64,000 bases of DNA from Thalassospira sp. HF15 (GCF_011806525.1 NZ_JAAVKI010000003.1:1-64000), one strand, 5' to 3'; positions 1 to 9,866 are shown, counted from the first letter of the stretch. Numbers and translations are program-made. The notes: generated by a model not told the origin, from the letters alone.

Positions 1-3000
1 CACCCCGTAGAACCTGAACTCTTGCTGATCGTTTGCTCAGCCACAAATTGGCCAATCTGAACCGAGACCTGACCTTCCGAACTCAGCCCGTGCTCATCGG
101 TCACGCGATAGGTGAAACTGTCTTCGCCAACATAGCCATCACCCGCCGTGAAGCTGTAACTGCCATCCGCATTCACCGTCACCGCACCATTGGCAGGGCC
201 TTCAACAAGCTCGAAGCTCAGTCCGTCTCCATCGACGTCAACGCCATGCAATTGATGTGTGATCGTGCCAGCTTCCGGAAGCGTGATGCGACCATCGCGA
301 ATGATTGGCGCATTGTTTTCGGTCCCGTCGAGCGAGATATCGCCATCGGCGAAGGATGCCGTTTCCATATCGACAAGGGTGTCGCTGCCATCGTCGCCGT
401 CCTCGGCATTGATATCACGGATGATCCAACTGCCGTCTTCTCGCTGGGTGACATCGTAATCGGCAAGGTTACCGGCATAGAGCGCTGTATCATTGCCCGC
501 TCCGCCAACAAGGCGGTCGTATCCGCCATTGCCTGTCAGGGTATCATTACCATCACCACCGGTCAGGGTGTTGGCGACTGTGTCACCAATGAGGGTATCG
601 TTATGAGATGATCCCAGAATATCTTCGATAGAATCATAGCTATCACCTTCTGCATCGCCGTCTGATCCTGTGCCTGCTTCAAGATCGGCGATGACGCCAA
701 GCTGAGAATTTTCATACGAAGCCGTATCCCGATCAGCGCCACCTGCCAGGTGATCAGCCCCAGCACCACCTGACAGAGTATCGCGCCCTTTGCCACCGGT
801 CAGAGTATTGTCGTTTTCATCACCGGTAAGCTTGTCATTGAAATCCGAACCAATCAGGTTCTCGATATCAATGAGTTCATCGCCCTCCGCATGACCATCC
901 ACAGCAAGACCGGCCGCGAGATCAATCGTCACCGATTTGGTTGAGGTCGCATAACTGACAGTATCTTCACCCTCTCCGCCATCAAGGCGGTCTGCCCCCG
1001 CCGCACCGTCAAGTGTATCGCTGCCGGCGCCGCCAATCAGGGTGTTTTCGCCAACATCACCGCGCAGATTGTCATCATGATCGCTGCCAATGACATTTTC
1101 GATATTGCTGAGCGTATCATTGGTGATGACATCGTCCGCCCCATCGGTTCCCGCAACGGTATGCGATGCATGACCGCCACTGGCCTCATCATTGGTCAGA
1201 TCAACGTCAACCGCGGCATCACTGCCACTATAATCAACCGTATCAGATCCACTGCCGCCATCAATGGCATCTGCGCCCACACCACCGATCAGGGTGTCAT
1301 CACCTGCGCCACCACTGAGGACATGATCGCCATCTGTTGCGCGCAAGATGTCATTGCCTGCCCCACCGTCAAATTCAGTTTGCGCACCATAGCGAATGGT
1401 TTGCGTCGCCGTGACCGAATTGCCCGCCGCATCCGTTACAGTAAAGTCAAAGCTGTCTTCACCGTCATAAGCCGGATCAGTCGCGACATAGCTGAAGCTG
1501 CCATCGGCATTGAAGGTTACTGTTCCGTGCGCGGGTTCGGCTTCAAGGAGATAACTGATCGCATCCTGATCAATGTCAACTGCGCGCACCTGTCCTGTGA
1601 TGGTGCCGTCCTCAAGCAGATCGGCGATGCCGTCTGCGGCAACTGGTGCATTGTTTTGCGAACCATCCAGATAGATGGTTTTGTCCGCGAACTCGATCTT
1701 TTCTATCCCGGTCAGGTAATCGATACCCTCGTCAACGCCGTCTTCGGTATTGAGGTCCCTAACGGACCATTCGTAATCACCATCGGCATCTTCATTGCGG
1801 GTGATTTCATAGTCCGATGCATTGCCATCAAATATCGCCGTGTCATGCCCCGAGCCGCCCAGAAGCGTATCATTGCCTTCCCCGCCCTGAAGGCTGTTAT
1901 CGGAAGCGTCACCTTCAAGCAAATCGCCCCAGGCAGAGCCTTCAAGGTTTTCGATATTGCTCAGAACGTCATTGACCGAGTCAGCACCGCCCAAACCAAG
2001 CTGGGTCTGGAATACCGGGTCCTCATGAAGCGTTGCCACCAACCCGTCATTGCCAATCAATCCACCAACAACATCAAGCCCGGCGTCCCAATCATGGCTG
2101 GCCACCGGCACCGCATTGGCATAGACCACAAGCTTACCGGTATCGCGGTTGTATCCAATGTTGAAGCTGGTTAGCTCGTCAAACTTGCCCTCAAAGCCAA
2201 AGCTTTCGGCAATCGAGCCATCGGCATTAACGATCTCAAGAACCTTCTTTTCGGCATCATCGCCAAGATACAATCGGACATGCTGGGCGTTGTCTGGCAG
2301 GGATGCAGACGCACTTGTCCCGCCGGTCGTCAAAATCGCCCATGCATCGCCCTCAATCCCGTGATCAAGTACGACATTCATCACCTGCCAGCCGCTATCG
2401 CCGCCAAGCTCGGTATAGATCGCCGCATTGTCTGACTTGAACACGGCCTTGGCATCGCCATTGCTGCCATCTTCGGCAATCAGGCGCACAGTGCCAGATG
2501 CCGACTGCGCATCAAAAGCAGTCTGCTCATGATAGGCAATCCCGCCCCCCCGCGTGAGGCTGACATCAACGCCCTTGTAGGACCCGGCATAGGAAACGGT
2601 ATCTGATCCGCCCGCCCCATCAATCTTATCACCGCCATAGGCCCCGATCAGGGTATTATCACCATCATTACCGCGCAGATCATCGTCAAAGAAACTGCCC
2701 GTAACGTTTTCGATGCTTTCGATCTTGTCCGGACCACCGGCACCGGCGACCGCATTCAGCACAAGGTCAACCGTCACCCCGCCTGCAGCCGTGATAAAGG
2801 ATGCGGTATCATTGCCCGCACCGCCGCGAAGGGTATCCTTCCCGTCCCCACCGACCAGAACATCATCACCATCCCCACCATCAAGGATGTCATCGCCATC
2901 GCCGCCCAAAAGAACGTCATCACCGTCCCGCCCCAAAAGGGTATCGGCACCATCATTGCCCCAGATCAGGTTGTCCTGATCATCGCCCGCCAAAACGTCG

Positions 3001-5573
3001 TCATGACCGGAACCATCAAGATGCTCGAAATTGCTGATAACATCGCCTTGGGCATCGCCGCCCGATGCGGTTCCATTGGCAAGATCAACATTCACACCGG
3101 CGTCAGAGCCATAATATGAAAGCGTATCTTCACCGGCACCGCCATCAAGCGTATCGGCCCCAGCACCGCCTTCGAAAACGTTCTCGCCATCGTCACCGGT
3201 CAGAACGTCATTATGGGCCGATCCAGTCAGATCTTCGACATTGCTAATTATGTCGCCGGCCGCATCACCGCCCGATGCCGTCGCACTGCCAAGATCAACA
3301 TTCACCCCGCTGGTTGAGGCCGCATAACTGACCATGTCAAAGCCGTCGCCGCCATCCATGGTGTCTGCGCCTGCTCCGCCAATGAATGTGTCATGGCCGT
3401 CTTCACCGGTCAGGTAATCATTCCCGGCCGCGCCATCGATGGTGTCGTTACCTGCCCCGCCATAAATGACGTTAAAGGCATCATCCCCACGCAGATCATC
3501 GCCCGCTTCGGAACCGATCAGACCTTCGAAATTGGCAATAACATCACCCTCGGCAGCGCCGCCTGATGCCGTATTGGCGCCCAGATCGACCGACACCCCT
3601 TCCCACGATCCCGCATAGGACAGGTAATCGCCCCCGGCACCCCCATCAAGCGTATCCGCCCCGGCACCGCCAAGTATCACGTCATTACCCGAACCACCCG
3701 TGATCGTATCGTCGCCTTCACGTCCCATGACGCGAATGGCACCCGAACCCGATGCATGGAAATGGTCGTTTCCTGATCCTCCCATGGCGGCCTCGATATT
3801 CGCCTCCGCAAGATCGAAATCAACCGACTGGTCAGTTTCAAAGACAATGATATCATCACCGTCACCACCATTAATCTCGTCAAGTTCGTCGGCGACGATG
3901 GTGTCATCACCTGCACCTGCATTCAGCGTATCGGCCCCACCTGCACCGATCAGAACATCATCACCAGCACCACCAATAAAGGTATCTGCCCCATCACCAC
4001 CAATCGCGACTTCAACCTCACTCGCCCCCATATCAAGTGAAATTGCACTGTTACTCGAATTGATAACGACGTCATTACCATCGCCGCCCGCAACAGTATC
4101 TTCACCATCGACAAACAGGATGTCACTACCAGCCCCGCCAATCAGGGTATCCTCACCGTCACTGCCAATCAGCCAGTCATTCCCGTCGCCACCGGTCAAG
4201 GTGTCGTTACCAGCACCACCATCGACGAAACCGCTTTCTGCACCAAGGGTTAGAACATCATCGCCAAGCGTACCCAGCTGCACCGATGCGTCTGTGTCGG
4301 CATTGACCGAAACAGTTCCGTCATCGTTCACGCGGAAACCATATTGGGAATAGGAAAAGGCAACATCGCCAACATCACGGAAGCTGCCATCCGCCATGGT
4401 CATCTGGGCAACACCGGCAAGGATATTACCTTCGACCGTTTCATTGCTCTCTTCCGGGGTCAGATCAATCGATGCAATCCCGGCTTCGGACAGGCTTTTA
4501 AGCTCGCCGTCCTCAGCATCCCCGTCACCATCCAGATCCTGCCAGACTTTGAAATCAACAAACCGTTCGTCATTGGCATCAAGAACACCGTCATCATTGC
4601 TGTCAAAGACGGTTTTGAGTGCTTCAAGGTCGGTTTGCGCATTCTCATCAAGCAGCGTGAAGTTCAGTTCTTCCCCGCGGTCAATGGCGCCGTCACTGTC
4701 CAAATCAATCGCCAAAAGGCCGTCATCGGCAGATGCCCAGCCAACCTTTTCCCGATATCCATCACCATCGATGTCGTAGAATGCGTTGCTGCCTTCTTCA
4801 GAAATCAGTTCGATACCATCACCATCTAAATCTAAGACAACTGGCTTCCCTCCAGGACCAGTACCAGGATGATGGTCTCTTCTGTCCCCTTCTTGCCAAC
4901 CGCCAGTGTCAACCGGATCAGGGTGATGATCTCTTCTGTCCCCTTCTTTCCAACCAACTTGTTGTCCCGTTCCAGGATGATGATCTCTCCTATCCCCTTC
5001 CTGCCACCCCCCATCCGAAGCGCCGTCATCAGATGAGCTTCCTCCATTTCCATTTACCAATTCTCTCAGCTGATCACCATAATCAGAAACAACGTACACC
5101 CCACCCTCAACAACGTCGGTTACGCCTGCACCGACAGAACCCGTATAAGTTCCATCGTAATTTCCAAAAACTGCTCCTGCGATCCCTGGCACACCGCTAG
5201 GAACGCCGACCCCTACTCCATAATTCGGGTCTACGCTAATGCCCCCGAATCCAAGATTAAGCTCGGCAGCTCCATACCCACTTAGCCCAAAAGGCGCAGT
5301 TCCTTGTGCAAAAACGCCAAATTCAAAACCAATATTTTCGAAGTCTACACCTAAGTACCCACCGACGAATGAAACTTGTCCATATGCACCTACTGCACCA
5401 ACTGGTCCGAGTTCTCCTACTTTACTCTCGGTGTAGTCACGAAGATCACTTAATGATTCCGAGAACTCGCCTACTGCATCTCGCAAGTTATCTCGAACAT
5501 CATCAATCGCCGAACCAAAGTCCTCACTTAATCCGGACAAACGATCTCGAACAGATTTATTAACACTTGACAT
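1..5573 (-). CDS. Giant RTX-type Ca2+-binding secreted protein (C-terminus beyond window)
   Basis: Open from an ATG at 5573 to the left edge, at least 1857 residues without stop. Residues 1-188 are Gly/Ser-rich with no Sec signal. Residues 189-242 are three 18-residue repeats. Residues ~244-400 hold EF-hand-like loops such as DLDGDGIEL and DIDGDGY, as found ahead of RTX arrays. From ~430 onward there are many GGxGxDxLx nonapeptides typical of haemolysin-type Ca2+-binding repeats, broken by a ~160-residue non-RTX segment (~1000-1165) and two cadherin/VCBS-like domains (~1300-1395 and ~1747-1838, each starting NNAP). Proteins of this kind leave by type I secretion and act as adhesins, S-layer-like proteins or extracellular enzymes; no catalytic domain is visible here. 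The secretion signal would lie off the window. The first ~200 codons are more AT-rich than the GC-rich repeat region. The adjacent adaptor gene is broken, so export would need transporter genes elsewhere. Confidence 0.9.
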   Translation of the reverse strand, partial: MSSVNKSVRDRLSGLSEDFGSAIDDVRDNLRDAVGEFSESLSDLRDYTESKVGELGPVGAVGAYGQVSFVGGYLGVDFENIGFEFGVFAQGTAPFGLSGYGAAELNLGFGGISVDPNYGVGVGVPSGVPGIAGAVFGNYDGTYTGSVGAGVTDVVEGGVYVVSDYGDQLRELVNGNGGSSSDDGASDGGWQEGDRRDHHPGTGQQVGWKEGDRRDHHPDPVDTGGWQEGDRRDHHPGTGPGGKPVVLDLDGDGIELISEEGSNAFYDIDGDGYREKVGWASADDGLLAIDLDSDGAIDRGEELNFTLLDENAQTDLEALKTVFDSNDDGVLDANDERFVDFKVWQDLDGDGDAEDGELKSLSEAGIASIDLTPEESNETVEGNILAGVAQMTMADGSFRDVGDVAFSYSQYGFRVNDDGTVSVNADTDASVQLGTLGDDVLTLGAESGFVDGGAGNDTLTGGDGNDWLIGSDGEDTLIGGAGSDILFVDGEDTVAGGDGNDVVINSSNSAISLDMGASEVEVAIGGDGADTFIGGAGDDVLIGAGGADTLNAGAGDDTIVADELDEINGGDGDDIIVFETDQSVDFDLAEANIEAAMGGSGNDHFHASGSGAIRVMGREGDDTITGGSGNDVILGGAGADTLDGGAGGDYLSYAGSWEGVSVDLGANTASGGAAEGDVIANFEGLIGSEAGDDLRGDDAFNVIYGGAGNDTIDGAAGNDYLTGEDGHDTFIGGAGADTMDGGDGFDMVSYAASTSGVNVDLGSATASGGDAAGDIISNVEDLTGSAHNDVLTGDDGENVFEGGAGADTLDGGAGEDTLSYYGSDAGVNVDLANGTASGGDAQGDVISNFEHLDGSGHDDVLAGDDQDNLIWGNDGADTLLGRDGDDVLLGGDGDDILDGGDGDDVLVGGDGKDTLRGGAGNDTASFITAAGGVTVDLVLNAVAGAGGPDKIESIENVTGSFFDDDLRGNDGDNTLIGAYGGDKIDGAGGSDTVSYAGSYKGVDVSLTRGGGIAYHEQTAFDAQSASGTVRLIAEDGSNGDAKAVFKSDNAAIYTELGGDSGWQVMNVVLDHGIEGDAWAILTTGGTSASASLPDNAQHVRLYLGDDAEKKVLEIVNADGSIAESFGFEGKFDELTSFNIGYNRDTGKLVVYANAVPVASHDWDAGLDVVGGLIGNDGLVATLHEDPVFQTQLGLGGADSVNDVLSNIENLEGSAWGDLLEGDASDNSLQGGEGNDTLLGGSGHDTAIFDGNASDYEITRNEDADGDYEWSVRDLNTEDGVDEGIDYLTGIEKIEFADKTIYLDGSQNNAPVAADGIADLLEDGTITGQVRAVDIDQDAISYLLEAEPAHGTVTFNADGSFSYVATDPAYDGEDSFDFTVTDAAGNSVTATQTIRYGAQTEFDGGAGNDILRATDGDHVLSGGAGDDTLIGGVGADAIDGGSGSDTVDYSGSDAAVDVDLTNDEASGGHASHTVAGTDGADDVITNDTLSNIENVIGSDHDDNLRGDVGENTLIGGAGSDTLDGAAGADRLDGGEGEDTVSYATSTKSVTIDLAAGLAVDGHAEGDELIDIENLIGSDFNDKLTGDENDNTLTGGKGRDTLSGGAGADHLAGGADRDTASYENSQLGVIADLEAGTGSDGDAEGDSYDSIEDILGSSHNDTLIGDTVANTLTGGDGNDTLTGNGGYDRLVGGAGNDTALYAGNLADYDVTQREDGSWIIRDINAEDGDDGSDTLVDMETASFADGDISLDGTENNAPIIRDGRITLPEAGTITHQLHGVDVDGDGLSFELVEGPANGAVTVNADGSYSFTAGDGYVGEDSFTYRVTDEHGLSSEGQVSVQIGQFVAEQTISKSSGSTG
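4848..5009 (-). repeat. Three tandem 54-bp (18-codon) repeats inside the RTX gene
   Basis: Units at 5009-4956, 4955-4902 and 4901-4848 encode residues 189-242. Each starts GW(Q/K)EGDRRDHHP and ends in a Gly/Pro/Thr linker. The HH and acidic residues suggest metal binding, but that is inference. Exact 54-bp periodicity and strong nucleotide identity point to recent tandem duplication. Confidence 0.9.
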
Positions 5574-5591
5574 AAATACACCCTATAAATT

Positions 5592-5867
5592 TCATTTACT
5601 TAAAATATAAATAGATAATCCAGATTGCATTATTGTATTTGCAGCATCATAGTTCCCACATGAAATATAATAATTATACCGATTTGTAACAATTTCACTA
5701 AACACACAAAACATAAAACACCACCCTGAAATACAGACAATTGGTATCAAAAACAAACCAAAATAATTTTCAAATATAATTGCATACGCCATAATAGATG
5801 CAGAAAACAAAAATATAATAAAACTCCATATCTTAAAAGACGTAACAGATCTTTTCGTTATTTTCAT
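5592..5867 (-). CDS. Small AT-rich two-helix membrane protein of unknown function
   Basis: 91 residues starting ATG at 5867, with a good ribosome site (GGGAAAGG) about 8 bp upstream. After a short basic N-terminus (MKITKRSVTS) there are two hydrophobic segments, about residues 13-30 and 36-56, then a polar C-terminal tail. It lies just 18 bp before the RTX start and immediately downstream of the hlyD remnant on the same strand, so it is probably co-transcribed with the RTX gene. Base composition is strikingly AT-rich, unlike the GC-rich RTX repeats and the core genes. I recognise no family. Its position suggests an accessory or immunity-type partner of the secreted protein, but this is only a guess. 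Confidence 0.6.
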   Translation of the reverse strand: MKITKRSVTSFKIWSFIIFLFSASIMAYAIIFENYFGLFLIPIVCISGWCFMFCVFSEIVTNRYNYYISCGNYDAANTIMQSGLSIYILSK

Positions 5868-5873
5868 TTGAAA

Positions 5874-6717
5874 CTACCTTTCCCGAAGAGCCTCATCGCC
5901 GCACTTCATCACGGGCAATAGCAAGAACTCGATAATCCGCCGATTAACGGTTTTGACCTCGATAGATGCCGCCATCCCGGGCGTCAGTTTGACCATGCGG
6001 CCGTCAGCAAAGATTTCGGAAGTCTGAAGGGTCGCACGCACCTCATAGACCAACCCCAAATCTTCGTCCTGAATAGCATCGCGCGAAATGCTTTTGACCT
6101 TGCCGTCGATCTTGCCGTAGCGGGTGAAGGGGAAACTGTCGATCTTGAACCGCGTCCTGCTCTGTCGCGACAAAACCGGCATCCTTGTTTTGCACCTTGG
6201 CGACGGCCTTAAGCTCCACATCATCGGGCACCACCACCATCAGGCTTTCGGCAGGTGAAACAACACCACGCACGGTATGGAGGGTAAGCTGCTGGATCGT
6301 GCCACTGACGGGCGCGCGCAATTGGTGTCGGTTTTGACGGCTTTCGGCTTTGCGAAGTGCAATGACCGCCGTTTCAAACTTGTTGCGGGCATCAAGAAGT
6401 TCTTCGAGTGTTTGCTGTTTGGTTTGTGCAATCAGGTTCTCGCGGTCTTTCTCGGCTGCCATGATCGACGCGTCGGCTTCTTCAAGGCGGTTGCGATAAA
6501 TCTCAAGATTGCTTTTGGTTTCGATCAGCTGTTGCTTGACTTCAAGCCAGACCGGCTTGGTACTGATGCCATCCGACACAAGCCCGGAAAGCGATCCTTC
6601 ACGTACGGTCGCCATCGGCAGAAGCTGAGCGCATCTCCTGCCAAGACCAGTTATCTGCTTGTGCCTGATTGCGCCCCGCAAAAGACATCCCCACCCTGCG
6701 CGCAAAGCCCCCTGCAT
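5874..6717 (-). pseudogene. Decayed HlyD-family type I secretion adaptor
   Basis: Two reading frames together give the C-terminal half of a membrane-fusion adaptor. The upstream frame (about 6620 to 6170) carries the coiled-coil region (GISTKPVWLEVKQQLIETKS onward) and the lipoyl-like half RAPVSGTIQQL. The downstream frame (about 6165 to 5874) resumes at FKIDSFPFTRYGKIDG, the usual beta-barrel motif, and ends normally. The switch near 6160 equals a net +1 or -2 frameshift. The N-terminal membrane anchor and first lipoyl half are missing; residues upstream of ~6620 do not look like HlyD. So the gene is both 5' truncated and frameshifted. In a complete locus HlyD would bridge an ABC exporter and an outer-membrane channel for the neighbouring RTX protein. 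No HlyB-type ATPase is present in the window. Confidence 0.8.
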
Positions 6718-6818
6718 CTGCGCATTAATGAATATTAATGCATAAAGCCCGCAGCCACTGCAATCAAAGATAGATTACATCATTTATTTGCGCTTTATGA
6801 TATTTATTCGAAGCGCAA

Positions 6819-6899
6819 TAACCCCGACTTATGACAACGCGTGAGCACGCGCGGATACCTATATATGTCGCGTCAGGTAGAAAATCGTTTTTTGGAAAA
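6819..6899. repeat. Left copy of ~81-bp direct repeat (att-like)
   Basis: Matches 34031-34112 in the same orientation with two C/T substitutions and one T insertion or deletion in a T run (about 96% identity). It runs from TAACCCCGACTT to GGAAAA. The right copy continues within one base into a tRNA 3' end; this copy diverges there. It lies between the hlyD remnant and the catabolic genes. Bases 6718-6818 show no gene. Confidence 0.85.
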
Positions 6900-6905
6900 A
6901 TTGTC

Positions 6906-7036
6906 ACGTGCTAGAGAAGATGACATTCGCTACGCCGTGAAATCAACCACTTGGCACGTTCGTTTGCCAGATAAGTTGGCATCGATTGTCACATAAGGTG
7001 ACAAAAATCTGCAGAATTGACAGAAAAGATGACATT
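6906..7036. repeat. Four degenerate 22-bp repeats, possible transposon end
   Basis: Units at 6906-6927, 6962-6983, 6984-7005 and 7015-7036 fit a plus-strand consensus near attgnCAGAtAAGaTGACAtt; the second and third abut exactly. On the minus strand each begins TGTCA or TGCCA. Multiple ~20-bp sites at an end are typical of Tn7/Mu/Tn5053-like elements, but no transposase is present. The alternative is an array of regulator sites downstream of glycerate kinase. Confidence 0.5.
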
Positions 7037-7086
7037 TACCGACAGGCCATTTGACCTAACAGCTCTAAGCTTGCGAACAAGATTAT

Positions 7087-8346
7087 TCACTCGATCAAGA
7101 TACACCTGAAGTCGTTGACATTAGTCAATGTCGGGCCCGTTGTAATAAGGGCAGATATTTGATCGAAAGCACTGTAGGAATCGTGGTTCTGAAGGTACCA
7201 ATGCAGATCAACGTTACACTCAACTGCCTTACGCCAACTGCTTTCATCAATCAGCGCGCCTGCATTATCTTCGCTCCCATCAATCCCGTCAGTATCAATT
7301 GCTAGGGCGGAGAGCCCGGCTTGCCCACGAAATTGCATCATCAGTGATAACAAGAACTCGCTATTCCTTCCGCCACGGCCACCTTCACCTGATACCGTTA
7401 CACTGGTTTCCCCCCCTGACAGCAACACACATGGCTTAGGCACAGGTTGATCATGACGCAGCACTTGCTGCGCAATCCCGGCATGCATGATCGCTATTTC
7501 CCGCGCTTCGCCTTCGATGGCATCACCGAGAATTATCGGCGCCACCCCCAATTCGCGCGCAACCGATGCGGCCGCCAGTAAACTGGCCTGCGGCGTAGTT
7601 AGCATCACCAACTCGCTATTGGTAAAGCACGGGTCTTTTGACGAAACCGTTGGGTTCTGTTCCGAAGAAAGCAGACCGCGCACCTCGTCCGAAAGGTTGA
7701 TGCCATAAGCATCAATAATCCTTAGTGCATCGGAACCTGTTGTATCATCAGGCACTGTCGGGCCCGAGGCAATGATGCTCGGGTCATCTCCCGGAACATC
7801 AGACACCAGATAGGTAATCATTCTGGCTTTTCCGGCAGCGGCAGCCAATCGTCCGCCCTTGACGCCGGAAAGATGTTTTCGCACACAATTCATTTCTGAA
7901 ATCGTCGCGCCACTGCGGAGTAAAGCATTCCCGATTTGCTGTTTTTCAGAAAACTTAATACCCTCGGCTGGCATCGCCAGAAGCGATGATCCGCCCCCGG
8001 AAATCATACATACAATCAGATCATCTTTTGTTGCCGAAGAAACAAGTTCCAGAACCCGTTTCGCTGCCACGCGCCCGGCCTCATTCGGAACGGGGTGCCC
8101 GGCTTCGACAATTTCGACATACTGGCAGGGAACAGCATGGCCGTATCGGGTAATCACCAGACCGCCCACTTCGCCCTTCCAATATCTTTCAAACGCTTGG
8201 GCCATTTTCGCCGATGCTTTTCCAGCTCCGATGACAATCGTCCGTCCCTTCGGCTTTTCCGGCAGATGATCGGCCATACATTGCGTGGGATCAGCTGCGG
8301 TTAAAGCAGCATCCATCATGCGCAGAAGTTTTTCACGCGCTGTCAT
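7087..8346 (-). CDS. Glycerate 2-kinase (GckA/TtuD, MOFRL family)
   Basis: 419 residues. It phosphorylates D-glycerate with ATP to 2-phosphoglycerate, feeding lower glycolysis. The glycerate kinase I N-terminal domain shows GAGKASAKMAQAFE (~residues 42-55) and GHPVPNEAG. MISGGGSSLLAMPAEG marks the conserved glycine-rich loop, and the C-terminal MOFRL domain includes SGGETSV and AIDTDGIDG. The ATG at 8346 has AAGGA about 8 bp upstream; an upstream in-frame start would add 31 unconserved residues. It is the last gene of the minus-strand operon, 31 bp after the 2-hydroxyacid dehydrogenase. Its position suggests that the pathway ends in glycerate. The family is clear; the exact upstream substrate is not. 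Confidence 0.88.
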   Translation of the reverse strand: MTAREKLLRMMDAALTAADPTQCMADHLPEKPKGRTIVIGAGKASAKMAQAFERYWKGEVGGLVITRYGHAVPCQYVEIVEAGHPVPNEAGRVAAKRVLELVSSATKDDLIVCMISGGGSSLLAMPAEGIKFSEKQQIGNALLRSGATISEMNCVRKHLSGVKGGRLAAAAGKARMITYLVSDVPGDDPSIIASGPTVPDDTTGSDALRIIDAYGINLSDEVRGLLSSEQNPTVSSKDPCFTNSELVMLTTPQASLLAAASVARELGVAPIILGDAIEGEAREIAIMHAGIAQQVLRHDQPVPKPCVLLSGGETSVTVSGEGGRGGRNSEFLLSLMMQFRGQAGLSALAIDTDGIDGSEDNAGALIDESSWRKAVECNVDLHWYLQNHDSYSAFDQISALITTGPTLTNVNDFRCILIE

Positions 8347-8377
8347 CAATATGTTCCTTGGTGAATTGGTGTCGCAG

Positions 8378-9817
8378 TTACGCCCGAAACGGACCTTCGA
8401 TACCCGCTTTACGCAACTTCGAGATGGTCCTGTTTGCATTCAGCACAAATTGTTCTGAGACCTCGGCCGAGGTCTCAGTACGTCGCGCATGTTTCAAACT
8501 GCCAAGCTGCTCCAACGAGCCTAGCAAAGCACGCAGATCTCCGATCAGAGCATCCAGCGTTTCGGTATCAGCAACCAACCCGGACAATTGCGAGGAAGAA
8601 ACAGCACCCACACCAGGAACACCCATAACACCGAGATCAGTATAACCTTGGGGCAGCGTACCCCTAACATTGGAAACCGATTTTTCAAGCAAAAGACCAA
8701 ATATCTGGTCTACCGCCTGCTTTCCACCAGCCACTCGCGACGGATGATCTGTATCCGCCGCAGCATGCGGCAGCAAAAGAAGCTTGCCTTTATGATGCGT
8801 CTCCAGCGGAAGATACGGCACCATCGGGCCAGAAACATCTCCTTGTTCGTTCAAGAACAAATCAGCATCGATAGCAGCGTAACGGACGGCACCACTTGCA
8901 AGCGCCTGATCAAGGGCAGCCGCATCAACCAGTTCACCGCGGTCGAAATTGACCAAAACGGCGCCCGGGGCTAATACGTTCAAAACCTCGGCATTGATCA
9001 GATGGGCGTTGGCGTAAGTTCCTGCATCGGCATCGAAGGCCCCCAACCCAACATGCGGGGTCAAGACATCTGCGCCGCGTGCGGCATCAAGAATGGTCGG
9101 GGCATAAACGAAGCCTTCCGCTTCGATCCATTTTTTATGACGCTCACGAGCGTAAATGCGGACCTCCATGCCAAAGCTACGCCCCAATTTCGCGACTTCA
9201 CGCCCAATATTGCCGTAGCCTATAACACCAAGAACGCATCCTTCCAGTTTGCTGGTAGGGAAATCCTTAAGGTTTTTTCCCGTGTCAAAGGTCTTGGCAA
9301 CAACCCTTTCGTGCAAGGTATCGAGATCAATATCAGGCACCGTACGCAGCAGTGCTTTAAACACCATTTGGGCAGTGGCCCGGCTGTTAATGCCGGGAGT
9401 ATTCATCAGAACACCAGTCCCGCCATCACCATTTCCACCACCCCAGCAAAGAGCCCCCATATTGCCGGTACCCGCGCCAATCCGCACGCCACCACGTGGG
9501 AAAGATGCCTTGGCCGGGATAAAGGTCGCCGCTGCAATCAGGGCATCAAAGTTGCCCGCTTCAGTGATCGCTATAATCTCATCTTCGGTCGAGATGTTGG
9601 GCCGATAGTAGAAATGAATTTTCCCGTCATCAATGACACCTTCAACCGCATCACTTACCGGATGAAAAACGCCACCTTTGGCCACGATGTATTCAGCAAC
9701 CTCGGAACAATCCGGTACGCCCTGATCATCAAACTTCAAACCGACCAGATCGGCAATCAGCACTTTGAAACCATTATTTTGCGTCGCGGGATTTTGGGAG
9801 GAAACGTCTTTGCTCAT
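8378..9817 (-). CDS. D-isomer-specific 2-hydroxyacid dehydrogenase, long form
   Basis: 479 residues, longer than the usual 320-400. The NAD-binding motif GVIGYGNIGREVAKLGRSFG sits mid-protein. The family's Arg is in NFDRGELVD and its His in LLPHAAADTDHPS. An inserted Gly-rich loop (GGGNGDGGTG) and a ~90-residue C-terminal extension are unusual. The family reduces 2-oxoacids such as glyoxylate, hydroxypyruvate or phosphohydroxypyruvate reversibly. Next to glycerate 2-kinase, a hydroxypyruvate or tartronate-semialdehyde to glycerate role is plausible, but this is inference. The ATG at 9817 is chosen because the longer TTG start would overlap the preceding gene and add an unconserved leader; its ribosome site is weak. 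Gap to the preceding gene is 49 bp. Confidence 0.78.
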   Translation of the reverse strand: MSKDVSSQNPATQNNGFKVLIADLVGLKFDDQGVPDCSEVAEYIVAKGGVFHPVSDAVEGVIDDGKIHFYYRPNISTEDEIIAITEAGNFDALIAAATFIPAKASFPRGGVRIGAGTGNMGALCWGGGNGDGGTGVLMNTPGINSRATAQMVFKALLRTVPDIDLDTLHERVVAKTFDTGKNLKDFPTSKLEGCVLGVIGYGNIGREVAKLGRSFGMEVRIYARERHKKWIEAEGFVYAPTILDAARGADVLTPHVGLGAFDADAGTYANAHLINAEVLNVLAPGAVLVNFDRGELVDAAALDQALASGAVRYAAIDADLFLNEQGDVSGPMVPYLPLETHHKGKLLLLPHAAADTDHPSRVAGGKQAVDQIFGLLLEKSVSNVRGTLPQGYTDLGVMGVPGVGAVSSSQLSGLVADTETLDALIGDLRALLGSLEQLGSLKHARRTETSAEVSEQFVLNANRTISKLRKAGIEGPFRA

Positions 9818-9866
9818 AAATTCCAACTTTTGTTCAAAGGTTCGGCTTGGTGTGATTAGGCTTGGC

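Noticed and set aside
1077..2174. Plus-strand open frame of 365 codons and several smaller ones across 1-5.5 kb
   Set aside because: They are antisense shadows of the repetitive RTX gene.
2600..4300. Short repeated DNA in the RTX region as a CRISPR array
   Set aside because: The periodicity is the 27-bp coding repeat of GGxGxDxLx units, with no spacers or cas genes.
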